From positions 9,793,508-9,857,507 of the forward strand of contig CM049313.1 of the NCBI GenBank assembly GCA_026874595.1: a DNA stretch of 64,000 nucleotides, written 5' to 3'. Position 1 is the stretch's first letter. Each line of letters opens with the position of its first letter. A model generated the notes under the pieces. The model saw nothing but the letters and a program-made list of their open reading frames with translations, was not told where the DNA came from and did no database searches. The position numbers and the translations under genes were made by a program. Shown here piece by piece: positions 1-10,089 of the stretch. This stretch comes from Sipunculus nudus (Eukaryota; Annelida; Sipuncula; Golfingiida; Sipunculidae).

Positions 1-1051
1 CCAACAACATAACAATAAACAATAAATTAATAAATTTTTATTGGTTTTTTAATAACAAATTAAAGAAAAATAGAAAAGGAATTTGTTAGTTTATAAAAAC
101 AGGAAATTAACTTGCAGTTACTGATGATATAAGAATCTTGTATCGATGGGTAGAATGTCACATATTCCAAATAACACCATGCAGTCACCTATGGCATTTT
201 TCAGTTCATTTTTAATGATAAAGAAGTAAATCATATTATTCATTACTAATCATTAAGGATTATATGAAGGAAATTAATGATAGACAAAGATGCAGTAAAT
301 AATATTAATCTAGATTCCTACTTTGTCTAGTGTGTACATTGATGTGAAATTAGTCCAAAATGAATTTTTTACAGTTATTTTTTAATATAAATAAAAGCCA
401 TAAAACCAGTAACTTATGATCATTATTTAAATGTGTGAATTTTGTATATTCTGGATTCTCAACATCATTGTTTGGTGAAAACTGAATAAATACCAGACAT
501 GGTGTGAATACTTTGTAATTGTATTTAAATATGAATATGAATATGTACTCCATTATAAAATTTCTTGCATAAAGAATGGGAATTCAGGTAAAAAATGAAA
601 GTATATGAATACCAGTGCTAATACTTTCAAAATGTATTCATGAATGCATTCATGAATATATTCTTTATTATTATTTTAATAAACATTTCAGTTGTATTTC
701 ATTTTTAAAAAACATAAGATTCTCTTATCATTTTTAATAAAAATTATATTTGGGACAATATTTGTAATTTTTTTAATAAATAGTTAAACTCATATTATAT
801 GTTCTGCTTATAAGTTATATGGCCAAGTCAAAATCTGTGTGACAATAGTACTCCATTTGTTAATAAAATAAATGAAATCAATCCTCTTCCCTGTCTCCAA
901 AGATACTATCAAAATCATGCATAAGCTAAACAACAACAATTCATAATACAGCTTATATTTATTACCACACAAAACCAGCATGTGCCTCATTTCTAAATAA
1001 TATTTTTTTATCATATATAACAGCTGAGCGTCGTGACCCATAGGTCCCTTG
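1..1051 (+). mobile_element. 3' part of a Helentron-like family-1 element
   Basis: The segment aligns almost base for base with 35016-36062, the 3' part of the complete copy at 33446-36062, so the window opens inside a copy of the same subtype. It ends with the family's 3' signature: CAGCTGAGCGTCGTGACC, an imperfect palindrome, then CTTG at 1048-1051 followed by a T-run. It encodes no transposase; the small open frames on its minus strand are not conserved in the sister copy. It probably lies in an intron of the dehydratase gene whose last exons follow. Confidence 0.8.
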
Positions 1052-1270
1052 TTTTCTGAAACCCTTAAAAAAAGCTTGCTGTGGGTGAAAAAGGGGGGGG
1101 GGGGGTCTGGACCCCTCCCCTGGGTCTGCTTCTGTGTTTAAAATGAATTAATGACTCATTATCTAAAGTTTTTTTTGTTAAATAATCCTGGGAGGTATAG
1201 TAATATTGAATTAATTTTCTATAGTTGTTCAGTAAGACTCCCTGAAAAGGAGTTTGTTTTTTAATTACAG

Positions 1271-1372
1271 GTGACCTTTGAACTTTGCCGGGATCTGATC
1301 GATGAATGGATTTTGGTCTCAGAAGAGGAGATAGCTCAAGCTGTATACTTTATGATGGACCAACATCACAAG
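1271..1372 (+). CDS. Dehydratase penultimate exon
   Basis: Thirty-four codons, starting phase 0 after a pyrimidine-rich tract ending in cag and ending AAG/gtaaga. The frame runs on into the intron for about 80 bases before a stop, so the exon end is set by the donor and by homology to the family, which continues directly with V-E-G-A-A in the next exon. Confidence 0.85.
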
Positions 1373-1485
1373 GTAAGAGAAAATGTCACCAGAGAACACT
1401 ATCACCTAGAGACATACCCTCATATAATCACACCCGTAAACATCACAATTTAATGATAAAACAATTATAAAGAAAATGCTGCTTG

Positions 1486-1539
<54 letters not shown>

Positions 1540-1799
1540 TTATTTTTTAAATACTTAGCATCACCAGCATTTTAATTTTATTCATTTGTTAAAAAAAGTC
1601 ATGTGCCATGGCCAGCAGTGTATGTAATATGATTTTTTTGTTCACCTGTCAGATTGTAGAGGGCGCTGCTGGTGTTTCCATTGGTGCATTCATGTTTCAT
1701 CCGGAGATGTTTGAAGGGAAGAAAGTGGCCATTGTCTCATGTGGAAACAATATATCAGTAGATAAACTTCACAAAATTATACAGAAATATAAGAAATAA
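1271..1799 (+). CDS. PLP-dependent serine/threonine dehydratase (serine racemase-like), last two exons
   Basis: These are the last 82 residues of a fold-type II PLP enzyme that deaminates serine or threonine, or racemises serine; the exact substrate cannot be told from this part. Exons are 1271-1372 (acceptor ...attacag, donor AAG/gtaaga) and 1653-1799 (acceptor ...cctgtcag, stop TAA), both joined in phase 0. The first carries an ELCRDLIDEWILVSEEEI stretch, matching the family's 'R-D-x-V-D-x-x-x-x-V-S-x-x-E-I' region. The second carries VEGAAGVSIGA and the end motif VSCGNNIS, equivalent to the S-G-G-N loop that contacts the PLP ring; here Cys replaces the usual Ser. The active-site lysine and glycine-rich phosphate loop lie upstream, outside the window. 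No canonical AATAAA was seen shortly after the stop. Confidence 0.85.
1490..1536. repeat. (TA)n microsatellite in the dehydratase intron
   Basis: An uninterrupted run of TA dinucleotides inside the 280-base intron between the two dehydratase exons. Confidence 0.95.
1653..1799 (+). CDS. Dehydratase terminal exon
   Basis: Forty-eight codons plus TAA. It begins IVEGAAGVSIGAFMF, the helix after the tetramer/dimer region in this family, and includes the PLP-facing SCGNN loop. The last residues are lysine-rich (IIQKYKK), a usual place for these enzymes to end. Confidence 0.87.
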   Translation: MVEGAAGVSIGAFMFHPEMFEGKKVAIVSCGNNISVDKLHKIIQKYKK

Positions 1800-2095
1800 T
1801 TGGCAATAGTTAGTAATGGTTAAATCAAGGTAAAACAGGACTTTTTATATGCAGATACTTATCAATTTTGACTGATTTATTGTTCAAGATGAAACTTAAA
1901 TAGGGTTTACATTTATAAAGGACTCAGAAACTCTTTCCCAAAAGCAAAAAAAAGACCCCTTTTTAGCTCAGCTGACTGAAAGTCATCTGAGCTATAGCGA
2001 TCACTCTTTGTCCGTCGTCCGTCTGTCCGTCTGTCCGTCTGTCTGTCTGTCCGTCTGTCCGTCTGTTAACCAGGCACAAATCGTAACCGCTAGAC

Positions 2096-3700
2096 CTAGA
2101 ACCTTGTAACTTGGGATTCTGAGAGGTCCATAAAAAATCTCCTTGGAAACCAGAAATTAGGTCTCTGTTACCCATATCCTTCGAGCTATGTGGCCCCAAA
2201 GTACCCCCCAGAAAAGTAAAAAATTTCATACAAAAACTTCAATATCTCATTAACTACTTGACTGATGGTCATGATTTTTGGCATACATATTGATCATGAG
2301 ATGTTACATCACTTCCTGCAGACTGGTGGCGCCACCTGTATTTTTCGATTTTTTACGAATTTTTTTCTCTATTTTGGAGACCTTTAAAAATGTGAACATC
2401 TGTTAACAAGGCACAAATCATAAAGACTGGACTTAGAATCTTAATTCTTGACACACTGAGAGGTCCATGAAAAATCTCCTTGGAAACCAGAAATTAGGTC
2501 TCTGTTACCCATATCCTTTGAGCTATGGGGCCCCAAAGTACCCCCCAGAATAGTAAAAAATTTCATACAAAAACTTCAATATCTCAATAACTACATCACT
2601 GATGGTCTTCATTTTTGGCATACATATTGATCATGAGATGTTCGATCAGTTCCTGCAGACTGGTGGCGTCACCTGTACTGTTTGATTTTTTACGATTTTT
2701 TCCTCTATTTTTGAGACCTTTGAGGATGCTGTCATCTGTTAGCGTGGCACAAATCATAACGACTGGACCTAGAATCTTCATTTTCGACACACTGAGAGAC
2801 CTATGAAAAGTCTCCATGGAAACCAGAAATTAGGTCTCTGTTACCCATATCCTTCGAGCTATGGGGCCCAAAATTACCCCCCAGAATAGTCAAAAATTTC
2901 ATACAAAAACTTCAATATCTCATTAACTACATCACTGATGGTCATGATTTTCGACATACATATTGATCATGAGATGTTTCATCAGTTTGTGCAGACTGGT
3001 GGCACCACCTGTATTTGTTCGTTTTTTTTTACGAAATTTTTCTGTATTTTTGAGACCTTTAAAGATATGAACATCTGTTAACAGGGCACAAATCATAAAA
3101 ACTGGACCAAGAATCTTCATTCTTGACACACAGGGAGACCCATGAAAAGTCTCCATGGAAACTTGAAATTAGGTCTCTGTTACCCATATTCTTTAAGTTG
3201 TATGGGTCCAAAATACCCCCCCCCCCCAGAATAATGGAAAATTTGATACAAAAACTGCAGTATTTCAATAACTACAACACTGATGGTCATGATTTTTGGC
3301 ATACATATTTATCATCAGCTGTTCCATCAGTTTCTGCAGACTGGGTGTGCCACCTCTATTTTTTTTTTCAAATTTTTACGAATTTTTTTCTTTTTTTTGA
3401 GACCTTTAAAGATGTGGTTATCTGTCAACAGGGTACAAATCGCAACAACTGGACCTAGAATCTTCATTCTTGTCATGCAAGGAGGCCCATGAAAGGTGCC
3501 TGTGGAAACTTGAAATTAGGTCTCTGTTACCCATATCCTTCAAGCTATAGGACTCCGAAGTATCCCTCAGAATAATGGACAATTTGATACAAAAACTGAA
3601 GTATCTGAACAACTAATGCAGAGATCACCATGATTTTTTGCATGGATATTGACCATTAAGTGTTTTTATTAGTTTCTGCAGACTGGTGGAGCCACCTGTA
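2096..3700 (+). repeat. Five tandem ~340-bp units of family 1a
   Basis: The phrase TTAGGTCTCTGT recurs at steps of 337, 336, 339 and 347 bases (GTC at 2161, 2498, 2834, 3173, 3520). Each unit also holds TTTCTGCAGACTGGTGG-type text leading into a GGTGGCGCCACC palindrome, exact in the first unit (2325-2336) and mutated in later ones. The same units recur in the copies at 22977-25672, 55687-57668 and 62714-63422. Open frames across them are not conserved and are not genes. Confidence 0.9.
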
Positions 3701-3705
3701 TTTTT

Positions 3706-4876
3706 GTATCCGCCAAAACGAAGTTTTGCGGATACTATGTTTTTGACCGAGTTCCTCCGCCGCCGTGGCGTTCGTTTCCAGAGAGCTCCTCGGAGACTAA
3801 TGGACCGATTTTTCCCAAACTTACACCTATTATCGGGTCACATGTGAACTGGTGCCTAACCAATTTGCATTGACCTCTGACCTTTCCTCTCTATCCAGTG
3901 TCCATTTGTGGGTCTGTTTCCACTCATAAACCCTCATATCTCGGGAACCGTTTGACCGATCAGGAAATGAAATTGATACAAATGTAGCCCTTGGATTGCT
4001 TTATAACATACACAAAAAATGGTGGCGCCACCTGTAACCATGTTTGCACAGTGTCCATCTGTTCATCTGCCTTGGGTTAAAATCACTCATATCTCTGCAG
4101 TGAATTGACTAATTCACCTGAAATTCGTCATGTGTATACATCCAGGATAGCTTTCTTGATTTTATGACAGGTGGCGCCACCTACGTTCACGTTCACGCTG
4201 ATGACATCCAAGCTTATATCTTGGGAACCGTTTGACCGATCAGGAAATAAAATTTATACAAATGTAGCCCTTTGATAGCTCTGTAACATACACAAAAAAT
4301 GGTGGCGCCACCTGTAACAATGTTTGCACAGCGTCTGTCTGTTAGTCTGCCGTGGCCTAAAATTACTCATTTCTCTGTAGTGGATCGACATAACTGCCTA
4401 AAATTTTGCAGGTTTATACATCGTGGACAGCTTTCTTGATTTTATGACAGGTGGCGCCACCTACATTCTAGTTAATGCTGGACACATCCAAGCTCATATC
4501 TCAGGAACCATTTGACCGATTGGGCCAAAATTGTGCATGTGTTTAGATCTCACATAGGTCTTTATCATACACAAAACTGGAGGGGTTACCTGGAAAGATT
4601 TTTGCACAGTGTTTGTCTGTTTGTCTGCCATGGGCAAAAATCGCTCATATACATGTAGTGGTTTGACTTTTCTGCCTAAAATTTTGCAGGTGTATACAAC
4701 TTGGACAGCTTTCTGGATTTGTGGTAGGTGGCACAACCTACATACACATTTAGGCTGCAGACATCCATGCTAATATGCAACATACCTCACTCTATTTCCC
4801 CTTGCCACTCAATCCATGCCTCACTATCTGATTTTGGCAGATACATGTAGTCACTTGTCGGTTACCCGTATTCTAG
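3706..4876 (+). mobile_element. Nested Helitron-like element with GTATCC hairpin start and CTAG end
   Basis: Compared with the uninterrupted equivalent in the copy at 55687-57668 (minus strand), the host text stops in a T-run at 3701-3705 and resumes in a T-run at 4877, which brackets a 1171-base insertion. It begins GTATCCGCCAAAAC and folds back on GTTTTGCGGATAC. Near the 3' end GATTTTGGCAGATACA is an inverted copy of the start, and the last four bases are CTAG followed by TTTT, as in Helitrons (CTRR then T). The core is three units exactly 280 bases apart (GGAACC at 3943, 4223, 4503), with four exact GGTGGCGCCACC palindromes. No protein is encoded. Confidence 0.75.
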
Positions 4877-5137
4877 TTTTAAAAGTTTACACATTTTTCT
4901 CTATTTTTGAGATATATAAATACAGACTAAATCTTGGCCTGTTGGTTAATCTGTTTGATGCTTCAGTTGAATGGGTATATACTACCATTCTGATGATAAA
5001 ATTTCCTTTTGCGAATCTCTTCCCAGTCAGCTGAGCGTCATGACCCATGGGTCACTTGTTTTAAAAAAAGTTCCTGTGGACCATAAATTGCAAGACCAGT
5101 GTTTCATGCAATGTTTAGGGCCATGTACAAGCAACAA

Positions 5138-5786
5138 CAGTACCTAGGTACAGGTTAGATGGTGCAGGTACAGGACTTTCATGGTGTACCTGGGGATAGG
5201 TACAGGTACTTGTGAGATTAACAGGTCAAGCTACAGCCAGGATTTTATAATATAGAGTGCCTAGATACAGGTATAGGTACTTGTGAGATGGACAGGTATA
5301 GGTGCAGGACTCTTATTGAGTATATGTACCTAGGTACAGGTATGTGACTGTAAATTGATCTGGTACAGGTCTAGGTACAGGAGTCTGTGCCTAGGTACAG
5401 GTACTTGTAAGATGGACAGGTCTAGGTGCAGGACTCTCATAGAGTATACATGCCTAGGTATAGGTATGTGATAAAATGGTCTGGTACAGGTCTAGGTACA
5501 GGTCTCTCATAGAGTACCTAGGTACAGGTACAGGTACTTGTGAGATGGACAGGTCTAGGTACAGGACTCTCGTAGAGTATACCATACGTACCTAGATAGA
5601 GGTACGTGTTTAATGGTCTGGTACAGGTCTAGGTACAGGACTCTAATAGTACAGGTACTTGTAGGATGGACAGTTCCAGATACAGGAATTCACATAGTAC
5701 CTAGGTACAGGTGCAGGTGCCCGTGATTGTGAGATGGACAGTTACAGGACTTTATTAATCATATAGTGCCTAGGTACAGGTTGAGG
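5138..5786. repeat. CCTAGGTACAGG minisatellite
   Basis: A decaying tandem array built from GTACCTAGGTACAGGT, GGACAGGTCTAGGTACAGG and ACTCTCATAGAGTAT blocks. The phrase ACTTGTGAGATGGAC and variants recur at about 5210, 5280, 5403, 5526 and 5658, so the higher-order period is roughly 120-130 bases, with a shorter first unit. GTACCTAGGTAC is itself a palindrome. No coding frame. Confidence 0.85.
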
Positions 5787-5787
5787 T

Positions 5788-5957
5788 ACTGTGGAACCCA
5801 TCTAAAAGACCACCTCTCCAATAAGACCACCTTTCTATTAAGACCACCCTTGAGTGAACCAAAAGCATTCATATTTGTTAAAACACATCTTTCTAAGAAC
5901 TCCTGTGAATAAACTTTTGGGCAGCCCCATGGATGGTCTTATTACACTGGTTTCACT
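5788..5957. mobile_element. Short MITE with pogo/Tigger-like ends
   Basis: The left end ACTGTGGAACCCATCTAAAAG and the reverse complement of the right end (GTGAAACCAGTGTAATAAG) match imperfectly, both leading into AGACCACC / AGACCATCC. CAGTGGAACC-type ends recall Tc1/mariner-pogo MITEs. Related remnants lie at 51853-52030, 59779-59943 and 60384-60530. Confidence 0.55.
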
Positions 5958-8760
5958 TTACTTATTAAAGTAAGTGGGTACAAAATTTTTGTTTAATTCA
6001 AAGATGCCTTAAATAATATTGATAGCATACTTTTATTCTGTGTGCAAGTAAAAATGTTCATTTTCATTATTATGAGTGCATTTAAAGTGCATTTTCAAGG
6101 TTCTGGTACTCATTACATCACGGCACAGGAGCCCTGGATTGTGGGCACCTAGGTACCTAGGCCCCACCAAGGTTCAATGGATGAGGGTTAATTTATTGAG
6201 TCAAAAACAGGGCCAGATTGCAACTCAATCCACATAAACTCCTCACCATAAGGAATAAGTATCCCAATCACAGCAGATATCAATTTTCCATGTTGTTTAC
6301 ATTATGGAAGACCTAAGCTTTTATAACATTCCAAACTTCTTATCCCTGATTATTTGCTATATAGACAAAAAATTAAATTTCTGTGTTGGTGGAGTTATAT
6401 CAGTTTAATGTTACACATTTTGAAATTTTGAAATATGATAAATAATGTTTTTTTTTTTCTTCCACAGTGCATTTAAAAGACCAGACAATCTTCTTATTTA
6501 ACTGGGTCTTAACAGTTTACTGGTGAAAATACACATTCCTATACATGTATAAGTATTTGTGTACTATATGGATTATGGAATGGACGAGACAGACTATTAA
6601 ATAACAGATTAACACTGCATATATTGAATTGGTGAAATATATAAATAGATATGCTAGTGTATTTTTTAAGTTAATGGGAGAACACTTTTTTTGTACAACT
6701 GAGTCACTCTTAAACTTACACCTAAAGTGCAAATCATGTAAAATTTAGGAAAATGTATTTAAGACAGGGTATTAAAATAACAGGGAGAAAGTGCATTATT
6801 TGTATATACATTTATATATAGACTTGATTTAAATCATGATTCACAAACCCATATATTAATCAAATTAAGTACATTGCAGTAGCTAATAGGTGGCAGCATG
6901 GGATAGGTTATATTTTTTTCAATAAGAGTCAACAGGTGGCTGCACCAGCTGGTATCTATTTGAAATAATTATTTTCATTATTAACTTTCATAATCGTGGT
7001 CTGTCTACACAGAGCTGGTATATCTGGGTTTTTTTATGTTTCCATTCATGTATTATTTCAGAAGTTTTCTGTCTTTTACAAATGTTTCTACAACACCTTT
7101 GTCATATTTTACTGGATCAGTCTCCACGGTGGTCAGTGTTAGTGGTTGGAATTGGTTGTTAAACAATTATTGTTTGATGATTGAAATAAAACAAAACAAC
7201 CAAAGGTTGATTATTAAACCATCACTTTACTGACAATATACCTTTTGTATTACTGTGATAATTGCTTTATAGAATTAATACTAAAAATATTGCCTTAGTA
7301 CTTGCACATTAATCTGTAAAGGTCAAGTTGTTGGCCAAGTGGTTGACACATGTTCTTTGCACAAGGTTAAGTTTTGATACTCTTTGCTACTCTGTATCCG
7401 GTCTTATTTTTCTGAGTCAGAATATCTTATTTTGGTTAATATGATTTATTTGCATGTACAAATATAATTATATCACTGACAATATTAGACTTTTTTTTCT
7501 GGTTTATATGATTTATGTGCAATAGTTTGTTTGTGATTGATTATGCAAAATGCAACAAATTAAAACAACTATGGTAGAAAACAACCAATCATCGATATAA
7601 TCTTGTTATTTTACAGCCAGGTATGCATAAATAACAGAACTGCACCTAACTTTTGGCCCCAGTTGTATCTTAATGTTCATGAGAAAGGGCCAAAGTTGTA
7701 TAATAATGTTCATGAGAAAAGGTCAAAACAACAATAAAAAGGTCAGATAAAGTTTTATTCAATACTTTCAGCTGAACACGACCTGTATTAGATACCAGTA
7801 TACTGTAATACTCCAGTGAGTGTACTTTTGTTATCAGTCAGAGGTTAATAGTTGTTATTTTTTTATCCACCTGCTGATTACATGTTGATTAATGTTATGA
7901 GGTTATGGCGTGTGGTATAGCTTATCTTATCTGATCATATCAAAAGAATTGATATATTTTTTTTATTTTTACTAATTCTAGTCAGAGCATGTACATAGAA
8001 ATATTATAGATATGTGAATAATGGAGCAGACATTGTGAAAACATAAAAATATTTATGTATATAGAAAACTTATATAGATATGCAGATAGAAGACTATAAT
8101 TATATTGCATGTTTTATATGTTGGGACTTAAACAAATATAAACTTTCTGGTGCTACCACCAATGTACTGTGACTGCGAAGGGTTTCTTACATGCCGTCCT
8201 GTTTGTGCAATCAGACATCAGTATGATTGTCCCTGTGTCCCTGTGATGTAAAATTATCAGTCTATTGTATTATCTGCATTAATTATCATAGTATTCTAAT
8301 TGATGTAATGGGGAAGGTATCACAGTATAAAGTATTGAAAGGTATTTTCAAAGTGTTTCAGTTAGTTAATTTATATTTATTGTAAAAATATAAAAAATAA
8401 ATAAAATATAAAAAATTTAAAATATTACTCAGACAAGTACTCATTAAGGATGTCAAAATGTTTGACTATTTTGACATTATAACTCATGGCTGTATCAGCT
8501 GTTAACATGATACTATTTAAAAAATCAAATTTATATTACTGATGCCTTTATTTAATTTAAAAAATTAAACATGCCCATCTTCAGTTAGCTCCTTGCATAA
8601 ATTATTGGGTAATTTTGTACATGTATTAATTTCATAACTGAGATTACTTTTCATTTATACTGATACATGTACATGTATTAAAAAAAATTCAAATTTGATT
8701 AAAAGAATCAGATCCTAGACAAGTTTACATTATGATTTCTCTAATAATAATAATAATAAT

Positions 8761-8820
<60 letters not shown>

Positions 8821-9653
8821 TTGCCATGTTCCTGTTTGTACAATCAGACATCAGTATGTGTGACAAGTACTGTACTTGTGATATAAAAAATTCAGTCTGT
8901 TGTCTTATCTGCTTTATCATAGTATTCTAATTCATGTTATGGGAAGGTATCTCAGGATAAAGTATTGCAAAACAGAAAGGTGGTCTGGCATGAGATATCA
9001 TTACATCAAACAATCTAAGAGAACATATACGATTATTGGTTGCTCTGACAAGATTCAGGTTTGTTAATATGACTGCTCTTAATGTGTCATTTGGAAAGCA
9101 TAACAATAACAATGGTGAGAGTCTCTCAAGATTTCACATTGCTAACTTAATGCAGATGAAACATAAAGCCTTGTTATATCCTTATCAGTTAAGACAACAC
9201 TGTACATCCATTTTGGGTAACACATGACTGAATTGTCACAATTTGTGGTTATCTAAATTAAAGTTACAGCCACATTGTAAAATATTTGTATATTCATTTT
9301 ATTAGCAGCTGAACAAGGTGTCTAGGCAGGTATGTCTTGTGAATATGTCCCCTGATGCCCGACCCTAAATATTCATAATAAAATAAGATATGAAGTGAGA
9401 ATGAGCAATTGCAAGTCATAAAGGGAGTTTCCATAAAATGTGCTATGTGTATTCATTATGTGCTTTCATTCATATTCATTTTCCTCTAATGAATATTCAT
9501 CATGTTCTGAAACTGTTAATCATTGGACCAGTGCCAAATAAATAAGTCTAATGTGTATTTTTATAATCATCAGCTTTGCCATTTTTGTTATAATATTATT
9601 CAAATGCACATATAATTCCTGATCATGAATCAATAACACTGTCAACAGTTTGT
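5958..9653. other. No gene seen
   Basis: AT-rich sequence with no supported exon; open frames are short and have no recognisable motifs. It contains an (AAT)n run followed by a long (AT)n run at about 8742-8819. Two stretches around 8160-8345 and 8819-8960 resemble each other (CAATCAGACATCAGTATG followed by a GGGAAGGTATC block), a dispersed or duplicated repeat about 650 bases apart. Confidence 0.6.
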
Positions 9654-10089
9654 ATACTGTTGTTGGCTTCATATTCGCGAGGCTGAAATTTCGCGATTAA
9701 TCAATTTTTAATGTTTTGCGAGGGTTCCATTTTCGTGATCTCACCAAAACCGATATCAAATCTTTGGTAAAGCATTACCTGTGTTTATTATCAAATGAGA
9801 ATAAGTCATGCGTTCGTGATATTCTTCTCATATAACGATGGGCCCGTACACCCAGCTCATTTAGTTTAGTTCAAATTTAAATAACGTTTTACGTATACCT
9901 GCATGGATGTAATTTATTATAAAATTTCTCGCTGTTCTAACTTATTCCCATACAAGTATAGGCTACACTAAATAAGAAGATCATACTCAATTGGACCATT
10001 ATTCCCGAGGGTTTCATTTTCACGACTATATTCCATTCGTGAATATCGCGAAATTAAAACCCTCGCGAACAAAAAGGCAACCTCAGTAT
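9654..10089. mobile_element. MITE with TTCGCGA-rich inverted ends
   Basis: The left end ATACTGTTGTTGGCTTC and the reverse complement of the right end (ATACTGAGGTTGCCTTT) are inverted repeats. The similarity runs inward about 45 bases through CGCGAGG and AATTTCGCGAT motifs. Length is about 436 bases. There is no coding capacity. A degraded relative is at 15593-16056. Confidence 0.7.

Larger units (their letters stand above)
1963..5058 (+). mobile_element. Helentron-like non-autonomous element, family 1, copy with a nested insertion
   Basis: The 5' end is TTAGCTCAGCTGA followed by a 13-position imperfect stem whose second arm ends CTGAGCT, then a GTCC/GTCT tetranucleotide microsatellite at about 2009-2066. 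The 3' end has TCAGCTGAGCG, an inverted copy of the 5' end (10 of 11), the perfect palindrome TGACCCATGGGTCA and CTTG at 5055-5058 before a T-run. The body is five tandem units of about 340 bases, interrupted at 3706-4876 by another element. There is no Rep/helicase frame, so it must be mobilised in trans. Plan and microsatellite match Helentron-associated (HINE/DINE-like) elements; the 3' CTTG differs from the Helitron CTRR consensus. Confidence 0.78.

Noticed and set aside
3123-3492. Overlapping open frames in the family-1 tandem units
   Set aside because: The frames are not kept between units of the same array and contain no Rep, helicase or transposase motifs.
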